From positions 372,001 through 436,000 of the forward strand of contig JACJXZ010000005.1 in assembly GCA_020636375.1 (NCBI GenBank): a stretch of DNA of 64,000 nucleotides. The letters are read 5' to 3'. Of the stretch, positions 51,719 through 61,715 are shown in pieces. The DNA comes from Lewinellaceae bacterium. GTDB lineage: Bacteria > Bacteroidota > Bacteroidia > Chitinophagales > Saprospiraceae. Each line of letters starts with the position of its first letter. Positions within the stretch are counted from its first letter, which is position 1. The notes under the pieces were generated by a model. The model did no database searches and was not told where the DNA came from. It saw only the letters and a program-made list of their open reading frames with translations. A program made the translations under genes and the position numbers.

Positions 51719-54530
51719 GAGTGTTCTGACCTATCATCCAGAATGGGGACATGTCTTTATTCCTGACCTTACTGCCCGTATCCGGCATCCCTACCGGCCC
51801 TACTTTTTAAAAACAGACGAGCGTGGATTCCGGAACGGCTACTTTCGTTTTGACAAACCTGTTTCCGGAGAAAAAAGCATTCTATTCCTCGGGGATTCTT
51901 TTGCTGCCGGGGACGGAGTAGCCAACGAACATCGTTTTTCCGACCAACTACAGGCCAATTTCGATTGCCGATGTTACAACGCAGCTATGCCTGGTTTAGG
52001 AGCTGATCAGCAATTGCTTATTTACCGGGGCATCAAGGGAGCGGTACAACACGACATCCTGGTTTTTGCACCGCACTTGGACGACCTCAACCGCAACATG
52101 CTGTCCAGCCGGGTAGGAGTTGACCGGCAGAACGGCCAATTCATACATATCCCCAAACCTTATTTTGAATTAGAAGACGGTAAATTAAATTTGAAGAATG
52201 TACCCGTTCCCCGTCAACGGGAAGCTATAACTATTAATACTTCCGCCCCTGCGGAATACAGCTCCCTGAAGGTTGAACTGAGTCGGCTTAAATCCAGGCT
52301 TACAGATACCATAGAATACCGCCTCCTTAAGAAACAGATAAATTCCGCTTTGGCTGATGCCAATAGCCGGGAATGGATGTTAATGGATGCCATCATCCGG
52401 GAGTTGATCAACGAGAGTGCAGGAAAGCCAGTCATATTAATGCCTATACCCCAACATGAGCATATTTTGAAAGGGATGGCCCCAGCATACCTAAGGCTTT
52501 TCGAACGCTACGCCGATAACCACCAGATCTTTGTCATAGACATTCTGGAATTACTAAAGTTCGAGAATAAAAAGCACCCGCTGTTCCTGCCCTCCTGTGG
52601 CCATTTCCGGGAAGAGGCGCACCATGCAATTGCATCGCACCTGGGAGGAAAACTGGCTGAATTCACTTTGTTACGCCACAGAAATATCCCTTTGGAATAT
52701 ATCCAAACCACCAAAGATAACTATGTTCTCGGTTTATCGTGTTTCTATCATGATTCAGCCGCTGCGATCCTTAAAAACGGCCAACCCATAGCTGCCGCCC
52801 ATGAAGAGCGTTTCACCCGGGTAAAACATGATAAGCGTTTCCCGGTGAATGCAATAAACTACTGCCTGGAAAAAGCCAGGATCGACATCTCTGAGTTGGC
52901 GGCTGTGTGCTACTATGATGATGAATCCTTGACCCTGGAAAGGGCTTTTGTCAATATGGCTTCACTGGAGGCCATATCGGCAAAAAAATTCTGGGAAACC
53001 TATCAGGGCAGTTTGCACCAGAAGGCTAACATGGCAGGTATCATTCGGAAAAGCCTGCAATATGGAGGTAAGGTATTTAAGGCACTACACCATCGCTCTC
53101 ACGCAGCCAGCGCTTTCTATCCCTCTCCTTTTTCGGAAGCCGCAATCGTTATCGCCGACGGCGTTGGCGAATGGGCAACGATGACCATCGCCCATGGCAA
53201 CGCGCAGGGAATCCGATTGATAACCGAACAACATTACCCCCATTCTATAGGGCTTCTATATTCCGCTTTCACCTATTTTTGCGGGTTTAAGGTAAACAGC
53301 GGCGAATATAAACTCATGGGCCTGGCGCCCTATGGCACCCCCATATATTCTCAGCAAATCCAGGAACATATCGTCGATCTTCAGGAAGATGGGTCGATCC
53401 ACCTGAATATGGACTACTTCCGTTTTCAATACGGAGAGCAAATGGTCAGCGATCGCTTTGCAAAGTTGTTTGGAGTCCCCCCGCGAGCTCCCGAAAGCCG
53501 GATCACTCAAATTTACATGGACATTGCGGCTTCCATTCAAGAGGTAACCGAGGAGATCATGATGCGGGTATGCCGCCATGCTCGCCTTTTGACAGGTTCC
53601 GATTATCTGGTTTTAGCCGGAGGCGTAGCACTGAATTGCGTAGCTAACGGTAAAATCCTTCGGGAAGACATTTTTAAGGACATCTGGATTCAACCCGCTG
53701 CGGGCGATGCCGGCGGGGCATTAGGAGCTGCTCTCGAATTCTACTTCAGCCCTGAAAACCCCGTGCCGGGAAAACGGCGATGGCCAATGAAACACGCCTG
53801 TTTGGGGCCTGCTTTCAGCAAGGCTGAAATAAAAAGTTTCCTACGTGCTAAAGGTTTGCCTTTTCATCAATTTACTTCGGAAGAAAGAGGAACAACCATT
53901 GCAGGGTTTATTAAAGACAACAAGGTCGTCGGCCATTTTAATGGCTCAATGGAGTACGGTCCCCGTGCCTTGGGTGCCCGTTCCATCCTTGGCAATTCAA
54001 TGGACCCCGAGGCACAGCGAAAGATCAACCTTAAAATTAAATTCCGGGAATCTTTCCGGCCCTTTGCCCCGGCAGTCCTGGAAGAAAAGGCATCCGAATA
54101 CTTCGAGTTGGACCGCCCCAGCCCTTATATGTTGCTGGTCGCGCCGGTGCGTGAGGAGAAAAGAATCGTATCTGACCAACTGAATACCGAAGATCTTCTG
54201 CTAAAGGTCAATCAGCAGCGAAGCGTAGTGCCTGCTATAACCCATATAGACTATTCCGCCCGGATACAAACCGTCGGGCCGGAAGACGGGGAAACAGGCT
54301 TTTACGAGATCATACGGTCATTTTACGAGCAAACAGGATGCCCTGTTATTGTTAACACTTCTTTTAACGTGCGTGGCGAACCTATCGTTTGTACACCTTT
54401 TGAAGCATACCAGTGTTTTATGCGCACCGATATGGATATATTGGTTCTTGGGGATTTTTATCTAATAAAGGAAGAACAGCCCGCCTGGTCAGAAGAAAAA
54501 GACTGGCGGGAAGAATTTGCACTAGATTAA
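51693..54530 (+). CDS. SGNH-hydrolase/carbamoyltransferase (NodU/CmcH) fusion
   Basis: 945 residues, ATG at 51693 inside the end of the preceding gene (26-base overlap). Residues about 1-335 are an SGNH-type hydrolase: ILFLGDSFAAGDG carries the Ser of GDS (67-69). The late block SCGHFREEAHHAIA has the His but seems to have Cys where the Asp is usual. Residues about 342-930 are a complete carbamoyltransferase: LGLSCFYHDSAAAIL, HHRSHAASAFYPSPF, GEYKLMGLAPYG, MEYGPRALGARSILGN and NTSFNVRGEPIV. The usual carbamoyltransferase is about 560-620 residues and stands alone. It would carbamoylate a hydroxyl of the glycan using carbamoyl phosphate. Confidence 0.88.
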   Translation: MQPEQLAFRSVLTYHPEWGHVFIPDLTARIRHPYRPYFLKTDERGFRNGYFRFDKPVSGEKSILFLGDSFAAGDGVANEHRFSDQLQANFDCRCYNAAMPGLGADQQLLIYRGIKGAVQHDILVFAPHLDDLNRNMLSSRVGVDRQNGQFIHIPKPYFELEDGKLNLKNVPVPRQREAITINTSAPAEYSSLKVELSRLKSRLTDTIEYRLLKKQINSALADANSREWMLMDAIIRELINESAGKPVILMPIPQHEHILKGMAPAYLRLFERYADNHQIFVIDILELLKFENKKHPLFLPSCGHFREEAHHAIASHLGGKLAEFTLLRHRNIPLEYIQTTKDNYVLGLSCFYHDSAAAILKNGQPIAAAHEERFTRVKHDKRFPVNAINYCLEKARIDISELAAVCYYDDESLTLERAFVNMASLEAISAKKFWETYQGSLHQKANMAGIIRKSLQYGGKVFKALHHRSHAASAFYPSPFSEAAIVIADGVGEWATMTIAHGNAQGIRLITEQHYPHSIGLLYSAFTYFCGFKVNSGEYKLMGLAPYGTPIYSQQIQEHIVDLQEDGSIHLNMDYFRFQYGEQMVSDRFAKLFGVPPRAPESRITQIYMDIAASIQEVTEEIMMRVCRHARLLTGSDYLVLAGGVALNCVANGKILREDIFKDIWIQPAAGDAGGALGAALEFYFSPENPVPGKRRWPMKHACLGPAFSKAEIKSFLRAKGLPFHQFTSEERGTTIAGFIKDNKVVGHFNGSMEYGPRALGARSILGNSMDPEAQRKINLKIKFRESFRPFAPAVLEEKASEYFELDRPSPYMLLVAPVREEKRIVSDQLNTEDLLLKVNQQRSVVPAITHIDYSARIQTVGPEDGETGFYEIIRSFYEQTGCPVIVNTSFNVRGEPIVCTPFEAYQCFMRTDMDILVLGDFYLIKEEQPAWSEEKDWREEFALD

Positions 54531-54542
54531 AATGCTGATTGA

Positions 54543-54854
54543 ATGAATATTGAAAAATTGGTATCCTTACTGCAACAAGAGGTTCATCGTCTAAAGCCCG
54601 CTCCTGAAGAAAATTCTTTCTGGCTCCGCCCGCAAAATGGGGAAAAGGGCTTTATAAAAGAGTTTCCGAGTAACTGGGCAGGACTCTCTTCGGAAGAGAA
54701 AGCTTCCTTCCTGCTGCAAGAGTGGGGAAATCAGGAAATAGCCCAGGCGCTCCTTCCGCTCATAGCCGAATGGTTGTCGGAAAAAAAAACAGAAAAAGAA
54801 CTCAACCATCCGGTCAGTGAACAGGTCAGGGATTTTATTTATGAGATGTTTTAA
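54543..54854 (+). CDS. Small hypothetical protein after the carbamoyltransferase
   Basis: 103 residues, no signal peptide or membrane helix. Leu/Glu-rich with LQQEVHRLKPAPEENSFWLR and LLPLIAEWLSEKKTEKEL helices. It lies 12 bases after the fusion gene, so it is probably co-transcribed and may assist it. No family recognised. The IS element starts 65 bases after its stop. Confidence 0.65.
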   Translation: MNIEKLVSLLQQEVHRLKPAPEENSFWLRPQNGEKGFIKEFPSNWAGLSSEEKASFLLQEWGNQEIAQALLPLIAEWLSEKKTEKELNHPVSEQVRDFIYEMF

Positions 54855-54919
54855 AACAATAGTTCGTGGGGTTATTTTTAGAATAATCTTTGGAAAACTT
54901 TGGAAATGACCGGACTGAA

Positions 54920-56232
54920 TTTAATTATTTGCTTGTATGGGGATTCCCCAAGGGCAGACGCATAAAACCGCCGAATAAAAACAAAGCGGTAGCTTTGCCG
55001 GAAAAAATAAATGACTGAGAACCAAGTTTCCCTCCAAAGCCTGATCACCGTGTTTGATGGAGTTCCGGACTTCAGGATCGACCGGCACAAGAAATATACA
55101 ATTGGCGAAATATTATTCCTCACTCTTAGCGCCGTAGTCAGCGGTTTTACGGAGTGGGAGGAAATTGTTGACTTTGGGCATGAAAAGATTGGTTGGTTGC
55201 GCGGCTTCTACAAATATGAAAATGGCATACCCTCACATGATACGGTCAACCGGGTAATATCGCTTTTAGATACCCGAGCATTCGAGGAACGTTTCATTCG
55301 CTGGGCTACTCAGGATATAAAATTACCTAACGGCACAGTAATAAATGTAGATGGAAAGAAGCTGCGTGGCAGCGCCACTAAGAACGAACAGCAAACTCCG
55401 CACTCAGAAGGAGGCAAAAGTGCCGTCCATATAGTACAGGCTTGGTGCAATGAATTGCAGTTGTGCCTGGGCCAATACAAGACGGAGGATAAGTCGAATG
55501 AAATAACGGCTATCCCTGCGCTTTTGGAATGGTTGGACTTGCGTGGCTGTATAGTAACGATTGATGCAATGGGCTGCCAAAAGGCGATTGCTCGGCAAGT
55601 GATAAGCCAGGAAGCGGATTATGTCCTGGGCTTAAAAGGCAACCAAAGCAAGCTGAAGGAGGCGGTAACCGAGTTGTTTGAGCAAGCAGGTACGATTAAC
55701 GAGCAGGAACTCAGGCTGGAAACCGGCCCGGAACATATTGAAGAACAAAACAGCCGTGGGCATGGGCGCCTGGAAAAACGGGTGTGCCGCGTATTGCCAG
55801 CCCATTTGCTAGGCCAAGAGCTGCACCTGGAATGGCCTGGGCTTCAGTCGGTGGTAGAAATAACGGCTAACCGTTATATAATGGCTACCGGCCAGTTCAG
55901 CCTGGAAAGGCGCTATTATATCAGCAGCCTGAAAGCCGGAGCGGCGGAGTTCAACCGGGTTGTGCGTGGCCATTGGGCCATTGAAAATAACCTGCACTGG
56001 TCACTGGATGTGCAATTTAAAGAAGATCAAAGCCGAAAGCGGGCTCATAACGCAGCCGCGAACTTTGGTATCATTTTACGCTTCGCTTTGGGCTTGTTGA
56101 AAAATTACCCGGAGAAAATTAGTGTTAAACGAAAACGAAATAAAAGTGCGATGTCCGACAAATACAGAGAAGATGTGTTGGGCATTTAATGCGTCTGCCC
56201 TTGGGGATTCCCCACACAGCCAAATAATTAAA
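54920..56232 (+). mobile_element. ISAs1-family insertion sequence, 1313 bp
   Basis: Terminal inverted repeats of 44 bases (54920-54963 and 56189-56232) match at about 40 positions. The inner 26 (TGGGGATTCCCCAAGGGCAG then ACGCAT) have one mismatch. The outer 12 (TTTAATTATTTG/CAAATAATTAAA) are perfect. One transposase gene fills the space. No target duplication was recognised in the flanking bases. Confidence 0.9.
55011..56189 (+). CDS. ISAs1-family transposase
   Basis: 392 residues. N-terminal DDE-associated domain (VFDGVPDFRIDRHKKYTIGE, LRGFYKYENGIPSHDTVNRV) and a DDE core: VINVDGKKLRGS with the first Asp, TIDAMGCQKAIA with the second, and HWAIENNLHWSLDVQFKED with the final Glu. The reading frame is intact, so the element may still be active. 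Its stop overlaps the first base of the right terminal repeat. Confidence 0.95.
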   Translation: MTENQVSLQSLITVFDGVPDFRIDRHKKYTIGEILFLTLSAVVSGFTEWEEIVDFGHEKIGWLRGFYKYENGIPSHDTVNRVISLLDTRAFEERFIRWATQDIKLPNGTVINVDGKKLRGSATKNEQQTPHSEGGKSAVHIVQAWCNELQLCLGQYKTEDKSNEITAIPALLEWLDLRGCIVTIDAMGCQKAIARQVISQEADYVLGLKGNQSKLKEAVTELFEQAGTINEQELRLETGPEHIEEQNSRGHGRLEKRVCRVLPAHLLGQELHLEWPGLQSVVEITANRYIMATGQFSLERRYYISSLKAGAAEFNRVVRGHWAIENNLHWSLDVQFKEDQSRKRAHNAAANFGIILRFALGLLKNYPEKISVKRKRNKSAMSDKYREDVLGI

Positions 56233-56379
56233 AATCATATTCCAAGAGGCATCCAACTTTTTTTTAAAAAGCATAAATATCTGATAATCAGTTGTTTTTG
56301 AATTGACCCAAAATTGTCAATTTAAAGTGGACATGAATTTTTTGTCAAAACTCCCACGGACCATTGTTAAAAAGCTCGT

Positions 56380-57240
56380 ATGATAAAAGAAATAATTAAA
56401 CGAAACTACTACGCATCTAAATTTTACTATCGCCTTCTCCACGAGTATAAATGGAACATAAGCAAAGGAACTATTTTAGTACATACTCCTGGACATGTAG
56501 GCTCTTCCTCTGTTGCTGATTCAGTACGGAAAAATTACTCCGATTTCTTCTTTGGAAATATACATTCTTTAAGAGAGAAGTTAGACTCTAATTCCCCCCC
56601 CAATGCACGATTTTTTCTGCAACAGAATATTATTTCAAGATTGGAAACAAAAAAAAATGAACCTTGGAAAATTATTACTATTGTTAGGGACCCGATTGCA
56701 AGGGCCATAACTGGCTTTTTCCAAGCTTTAGGTAATTATGTCCCTGATTATCCGCTATTGCGCGAGATTTTGCCGCACAAAGATTTGCTCTCTACACTTT
56801 TTTTAAGGTTTTCAGAACCTGATCAGATCGTCTTTTTCCTCAAAGGATATTCGTATTTATGGGGCTCTGTTGAACACCAAATCCAATGGTTCGACAAAGA
56901 TGTCCAGCCTTTTTTCGGAATAGATGTCTTTAAAAGTGAATTCAATCAAGATAAAGGTTATAGTATATTCAAAAACAAAAATCGAGAACTTTTGGTAATA
57001 AGACTGGAAAACTTGAATGTTTGCTGGGAAAATGCGTGTAATGATTTATTTGGAGAAGTTATAGCATTAGAGAAAAGAGTCAATACAGCTTCGGAACGCA
57101 GTACATATTCAATCTACAAAGAATTTCGAGACAACTTAAAAGTGAACGAAAAAACACTATTGGAAATATACGAGTCTAAATATATGAGGTTTTTTTACAA
57201 TGAGGAGGAATTGACAAATATGAAACAAATTTGGTCTTAA
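56380..57240 (+). CDS. Sulfotransferase-like capsular polysaccharide protein
   Basis: 286 residues. ILVHTPGHVGSSSVADSV resembles the 5'-phosphosulfate binding loop and IITIVRDPIARAITGFFQ the 3'-phosphate binding block of PAPS-dependent sulfotransferases. This fits the putative capsular polysaccharide synthesis family (PF10364-like). Transfer of sulfate to the glycan is inferred; PAPS dependence is not shown. AT-rich gene just after the IS element; the next gene starts four bases after its stop. Confidence 0.7.
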   Translation: MIKEIIKRNYYASKFYYRLLHEYKWNISKGTILVHTPGHVGSSSVADSVRKNYSDFFFGNIHSLREKLDSNSPPNARFFLQQNIISRLETKKNEPWKIITIVRDPIARAITGFFQALGNYVPDYPLLREILPHKDLLSTLFLRFSEPDQIVFFLKGYSYLWGSVEHQIQWFDKDVQPFFGIDVFKSEFNQDKGYSIFKNKNRELLVIRLENLNVCWENACNDLFGEVIALEKRVNTASERSTYSIYKEFRDNLKVNEKTLLEIYESKYMRFFYNEEELTNMKQIWS

Positions 57241-57244
57241 TTCC

Positions 57245-59158
57245 ATGTGCGGGATACTTGGTATAGTTCATATCAAAAATGGAAAATCTCCGGATATTTC
57301 CAATTTGATTTATGCCACTGAGCTAATTCATCACAGAGGTCCAGATGATGAAGGATATTTACTTTGGCAAAAGGGGATACCCGAAGTATTTGCTGGTCGG
57401 AATACGGCACAATCTTCATTGACGCAACTTAATTTAAAAAGCATTAAACCCCAACCGTGGCGCATCGCAATGAGTCACAAGAGATTATCCATAATTGACC
57501 TTAGCCCGCAAGGCCATCAACCGATGTTCGAAGAAAAAAGCGGAATAGCAATTTCATTCAATGGAGAAATTTACAACTATCTGGAGCTTCGACAAGAATT
57601 GTTAGAGCTAGGGCATTCATTTCATTCTAATTCTGATACAGAAGTCCTGCTCAAAGCATGGCTGGAATGGGGAGAAGCTTGTTTGAACCGGCTCAACGGG
57701 ATGTTTGCCTTCCTTATCCTTGATCCACGAGGGGAGGGAAATTTCTACGCTGTGCGAGACCGTTTCGGCATCAAACCCTTATACTATGCCGAGATGGCAA
57801 ATTGTATCGCAATTGGTTCAGAAATCAAGCAACTGAAACCATTCCTGAAAAGCCTTTCCCCAAATGAAGAACTGATCAACAATTTTTTGGCAAATGGGGC
57901 TACGGAACAATCTGGAGGTTCTTTCTTCTCAGAGATTAAAAAGGTAGAAGGTGGATGCCTTTTAAAGATTCAGCTCGGATCACGCATACATTTGGAACAA
58001 AAAAGGTGGTATACTGCAAATATCAAACCTTACATGGGCGGTTTAAAACAAGCCGCAGAAACTTTCCGGGAAATACTCTTCGATAGTGTTCGCTTACGTA
58101 TGCGTTCTGACGTGCCCTTAGGTTTCTGTCTATCCGGTGGGCTTGATTCGTCTTCCATAGTATGTGCGGCAAAAAACTTACTTGAAGAATATGGGCACTC
58201 CAACCAGTTAATTACTATAACATCTTCTTTCACGCATAAGGCTTTTGACGAGTGGCATTTTGCACAACAAGTTGTTCAGAAAGCTGGAACAAGAGCTATC
58301 CAGGTTTGGCCTGCGGCAAAAGAGTTGGAAGAAATAATAGAGAAAGTAATCTGGCATATGGACGAGCCGTTTACTTCAACTAGCATTTTCAGCCAATGGA
58401 AAGTGTTCCAGGGCGCTAAAGAAGCAGGTCTTAAAGTCATGCTCGATGGACAGGGTGCCGATGAGCAACTAGCTGGATATTCTGGAAATGAGTTTTTTTT
58501 ATATCGAGACAAAATTCGCCAGTTAAATTTCATTTCATTATTTCAGGACTTGACTGCCAATTCTTTTGTCCCACCAAAAGTGAGGCTGTATCATTTGATG
58601 CAGGCTGCAAATTCAGTAATCAATCAAAAAAAAACGGTCAGGAAACCTCCTCCCTACTTAAGAAAAGCTCCTGCGATGTTTGGATCAGCTCCCAATAGTT
58701 TTCATGAGAACCTTCTGCGCCAGATACAATTTTCTCCTCTACCCTCTCTCCTGAAAAATGAAGACCGAAACTCCATGGCCTTTTCCATCGAATCCAGAGT
58801 TCCTTTTCTGGATTATCGGCTTGTCGAATTCGTCTTGAGCCTTCCTCCCGAGTTCATTTTTTATAAAGGTGAGCGGAAAAGGGTATTACGCGAAAGTATG
58901 AAGGGAACACTACCAGAACCAATAAGAAAACGGCAAGATAAAATGGGGTTCGTATCACCTGAAGAGATTTGGTTGAAGAACGATGCCAAGCCATGGTTCC
59001 AAAAACAGTTCAAAAGCGCGTTGAATATTTTAAGGAATTATTTGGTGGCAGAAGAGGCCGAAAAACAATTCGATGAAATTGTTAACGGTAGATATTCTTT
59101 TTCCAACTTCCCCTTTCAAGCTATTTGTTTAAGTATTTGGTTTAGACAAAATTTTTGA
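57245..59158 (+). CDS. Glutamine-hydrolysing asparagine synthase-like amidotransferase
   Basis: 637 residues. N-terminal Cys2 nucleophile (MCGILGIV), HHRGPDDEGY, SFNGEIYNYLELR, and RDRFGIKPLYYA complete the glutaminase. The synthetase domain has the ATP loop CLSGGLDSSSIVCA near 296 and LDGQGADEQLAGY. In polysaccharide loci such enzymes often amidate uronic acids instead of aspartate; the pathways here make several uronates. This is an inference. Its stop overlaps the next ATG (TGATG). Confidence 0.88.
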   Translation: MCGILGIVHIKNGKSPDISNLIYATELIHHRGPDDEGYLLWQKGIPEVFAGRNTAQSSLTQLNLKSIKPQPWRIAMSHKRLSIIDLSPQGHQPMFEEKSGIAISFNGEIYNYLELRQELLELGHSFHSNSDTEVLLKAWLEWGEACLNRLNGMFAFLILDPRGEGNFYAVRDRFGIKPLYYAEMANCIAIGSEIKQLKPFLKSLSPNEELINNFLANGATEQSGGSFFSEIKKVEGGCLLKIQLGSRIHLEQKRWYTANIKPYMGGLKQAAETFREILFDSVRLRMRSDVPLGFCLSGGLDSSSIVCAAKNLLEEYGHSNQLITITSSFTHKAFDEWHFAQQVVQKAGTRAIQVWPAAKELEEIIEKVIWHMDEPFTSTSIFSQWKVFQGAKEAGLKVMLDGQGADEQLAGYSGNEFFLYRDKIRQLNFISLFQDLTANSFVPPKVRLYHLMQAANSVINQKKTVRKPPPYLRKAPAMFGSAPNSFHENLLRQIQFSPLPSLLKNEDRNSMAFSIESRVPFLDYRLVEFVLSLPPEFIFYKGERKRVLRESMKGTLPEPIRKRQDKMGFVSPEEIWLKNDAKPWFQKQFKSALNILRNYLVAEEAEKQFDEIVNGRYSFSNFPFQAICLSIWFRQNF

Positions 59159-60375
59159 TGAGCAGTTCTATACGAAATATATTGGTTTTTGCTGGCTGGT
59201 ACCCCAATGAGTATAATCTTTTTGAAGGGGTCTTTGTAAGAGATCAGATGCAATATCTTGCAGACTACGGCAATCTTTATAATTACGGCATTTCTCCGAA
59301 AATCAGTGTCATCAAACTAATGCCTCCAGTTGACCTTCCAAATTTTTTATTCCGCCGTAAAAGAAAAATAAAAAATGAAGAAATTGAAAAAGAAAAAATG
59401 AAGATTTTTTATGGACAAGATTTCTTATTAAGCGCAAGGTTTCAGGAGCATTCCAGGCGAAAAAAACTCAAACTTGTTGGCTCCTTGTACAAAAAAGCTG
59501 TGGCATATTTTGGAGCTTCCCCTGATGTTATACTGGCAGTGACACTCCCAGCATTGGAAGTTGCACATCTCCTCCATAAACAATTATGTCTGGATATTCC
59601 AGTTATCCTTCACGAACATTCTGTCCCACTTGAAATGCATATGCGGACAGAATTAGAAAAACAACAGCGGATTTTAGCATTAAACTCAGCAGATGCTATA
59701 ATTGTTACAGCAGACCGGCAAATACCAGAGGTGAAAAAATACCTGGGACTCGAAATTCCATTATATAAGATTTGGAATCCTATTAACCGAGGCTTTCTTA
59801 ACGCTGTACCCAAACTTGAGAACAAAAATAATGATGCTTTAGAGCTTATTTCCGTCGGTTTTTTGAATGAACAAAAAGCAATCCATCGGCTGATAAAAGC
59901 GGTAAGCCTCATCCCTAAAGATATACTTCATCTTGTGCATATCATTGGAGACGGTCCGGAGAAAGTAAGGCTGCAAAAAATGTCTGTAAATTTGGGAATA
60001 CAAGACCGAGTGAAATTTTGGGGATTTCAGTCCCATGAAGAAATTGCCGAACAAATGAAAGTTTGTGATGGGTTGGTACTTTGCAGTAAACGTGAGAATT
60101 GCCCCAATGTACTAATCGAAGCCCAATATATGGGATTACCTTGTATAGTTACCCGTAATGATGCCAGTGAAAGGATAATACTTCCCGGAAATGGCATATC
60201 TGTAGAACAAGATGAAGGTGAAGCACTAGCAAAAGGAATCACAGATTTTTTTGAACAGAAATCATCTTTCCAGCCATCTGAGATTCGGAAAAAAGCCATA
60301 CAAGCTTTTTCTCCAGAAACTTTTTCTAAAGACTTCTTTGATGTCTTCAAACAACAATTATCTAGTAAACCTTGA
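59158..60375 (+). CDS. Family 4-type glycosyltransferase
   Basis: 405 residues from ATG at 59158 (a TTG one codon earlier is less likely). GT-B fold: N-terminal WYPNEYNLFEGVFVRDQ, HEHSVPLEMH, then the C-terminal SVGFLNEQKAIHRLIKAV, IGDGPEKVRLQ, FWGFQSHEEIAEQM and CPNVLIEAQYMGLPCIVT, with the Glu expected to bind the sugar nucleotide. Retaining transfer is the family's chemistry; donor and acceptor are unknown. Confidence 0.88.
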   Translation: MSSSIRNILVFAGWYPNEYNLFEGVFVRDQMQYLADYGNLYNYGISPKISVIKLMPPVDLPNFLFRRKRKIKNEEIEKEKMKIFYGQDFLLSARFQEHSRRKKLKLVGSLYKKAVAYFGASPDVILAVTLPALEVAHLLHKQLCLDIPVILHEHSVPLEMHMRTELEKQQRILALNSADAIIVTADRQIPEVKKYLGLEIPLYKIWNPINRGFLNAVPKLENKNNDALELISVGFLNEQKAIHRLIKAVSLIPKDILHLVHIIGDGPEKVRLQKMSVNLGIQDRVKFWGFQSHEEIAEQMKVCDGLVLCSKRENCPNVLIEAQYMGLPCIVTRNDASERIILPGNGISVEQDEGEALAKGITDFFEQKSSFQPSEIRKKAIQAFSPETFSKDFFDVFKQQLSSKP

Positions 60376-61715
60376 AAACTGTCCTGATATTTGCATATGA
60401 ATGCGCTCCTTTTAATCGATCGGGCGCAACTATTGGCGCCCAACGACCTGCACAATTCGCCAAACATCTGCCAAAATTCGGATGGAATGCGATCGTGTTG
60501 TGTTGCGACGTAAATAGCAGATGGCAAATTTCTATTGAAGAAGCCAAACAGACAATACCTAATCTCGTCAAAAAAAAATTACAAAACTTCGATCGGGCGG
60601 GTAGTATTATCATTCCAATCCCATCCATAAGGTACTCAGATTGGGTGGACAATCTTTGGATGAGAAGTATAGATATCGACTCAGAAAGTGGAAATATAAA
60701 ACTTAAGCCAGGAACAATTAACCGCATAACGACAAAAGTAAGTACCTTCTTTAAGCTTTTTTCTGGCGACTATTCCGCTTCCTGGATCGCTCCGGCTAAA
60801 ATTGCCACCATTGAAATTCTTAAAACTGTCCAACTAGAAGCGTGCATTGCAGAACACAGTCCAGATGCTAGCTTGTTCTTATCCCGTTGGTTAAACCAAA
60901 AATATAAGATTCCCTGGATCATCGATTTCCGTGATCAGATTTTGATGAATCTCCCGAAGATAATATGGCCATTATACAATCACTTTCTTCGTCGCTATTT
61001 CAAAACAGTTTCAGCCACCATCGCTGTTAATCGACATTTGGCTGCAATGGATGAAAAAATCTTCAGAAAACCATTTTTTGTAATTCCCAATGGTTATGAT
61101 CTGGAAGAATTCAAAGACTTGTCTCACAGTTCATCGCCGGCTGATACGTTTTTCCGGATCGTATATACGGGCAACATCCTTTATCGGGACCAACTGAAAC
61201 CTTTCTTTGAAGCACTGCAAATGCTCGTCAAGGAAAGACCAAATTTAAGATTACGTTTTGTTTATCGGGGAATGGCAAAAGAAACTATATTAAATTATTC
61301 AAGCCAATTTGGAATAAGCCAATGGATGGATATTAAAGGAATAATCCCTCGCAGCCAGGCATTGCAGCTTCTCAAGGGCGCTGACCTACTTTTACTATTG
61401 TCTGCTTCTCCTGATGAACAAAGTGTTTTTTTTTCAAAAGGAGTTCAACCTGGAAAAGCCTTTGAATACTTGGCCGCCGGTAAACCAATTTTATGTACGC
61501 CGGGCGATGAAGGTCTCTTAGATGAATTAATTCAAGAAACTTGTGCTGGAGTTATAATTTCTAATCCGAAAAGACTTAGCTCTTACCTATTCGAAGTTTA
61601 TGAAAAATGGGAACAGAAAAAAGACATTCCTTACAAGCCCCGGAAAGAAGTAATTAAAAATTACTCTCGCGAAAATCTTGCTCGAAAGCTCGCGGACATA
61701 CTCAACCAACAATAA
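60372..61715 (+). CDS. Glycosyltransferase (GT4-like)
   Basis: 447 residues from TTG at 60372, overlapping the preceding stop (TTGA). N-terminal FAYECAPFNRSGATIGAQRP and EHSPDASLFLSRWL, C-terminal FVIPNGYDLEEF, FRIVYTGNILYRDQLKPFFEAL and KAFEYLAAGKPILCTPG. Matches the GT-B pattern of capsule glycosyltransferases. It ends the run of tightly coupled AT-rich genes. Confidence 0.85.
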   Translation: MKTVLIFAYECAPFNRSGATIGAQRPAQFAKHLPKFGWNAIVLCCDVNSRWQISIEEAKQTIPNLVKKKLQNFDRAGSIIIPIPSIRYSDWVDNLWMRSIDIDSESGNIKLKPGTINRITTKVSTFFKLFSGDYSASWIAPAKIATIEILKTVQLEACIAEHSPDASLFLSRWLNQKYKIPWIIDFRDQILMNLPKIIWPLYNHFLRRYFKTVSATIAVNRHLAAMDEKIFRKPFFVIPNGYDLEEFKDLSHSSSPADTFFRIVYTGNILYRDQLKPFFEALQMLVKERPNLRLRFVYRGMAKETILNYSSQFGISQWMDIKGIIPRSQALQLLKGADLLLLLSASPDEQSVFFSKGVQPGKAFEYLAAGKPILCTPGDEGLLDELIQETCAGVIISNPKRLSSYLFEVYEKWEQKKDIPYKPRKEVIKNYSRENLARKLADILNQQ

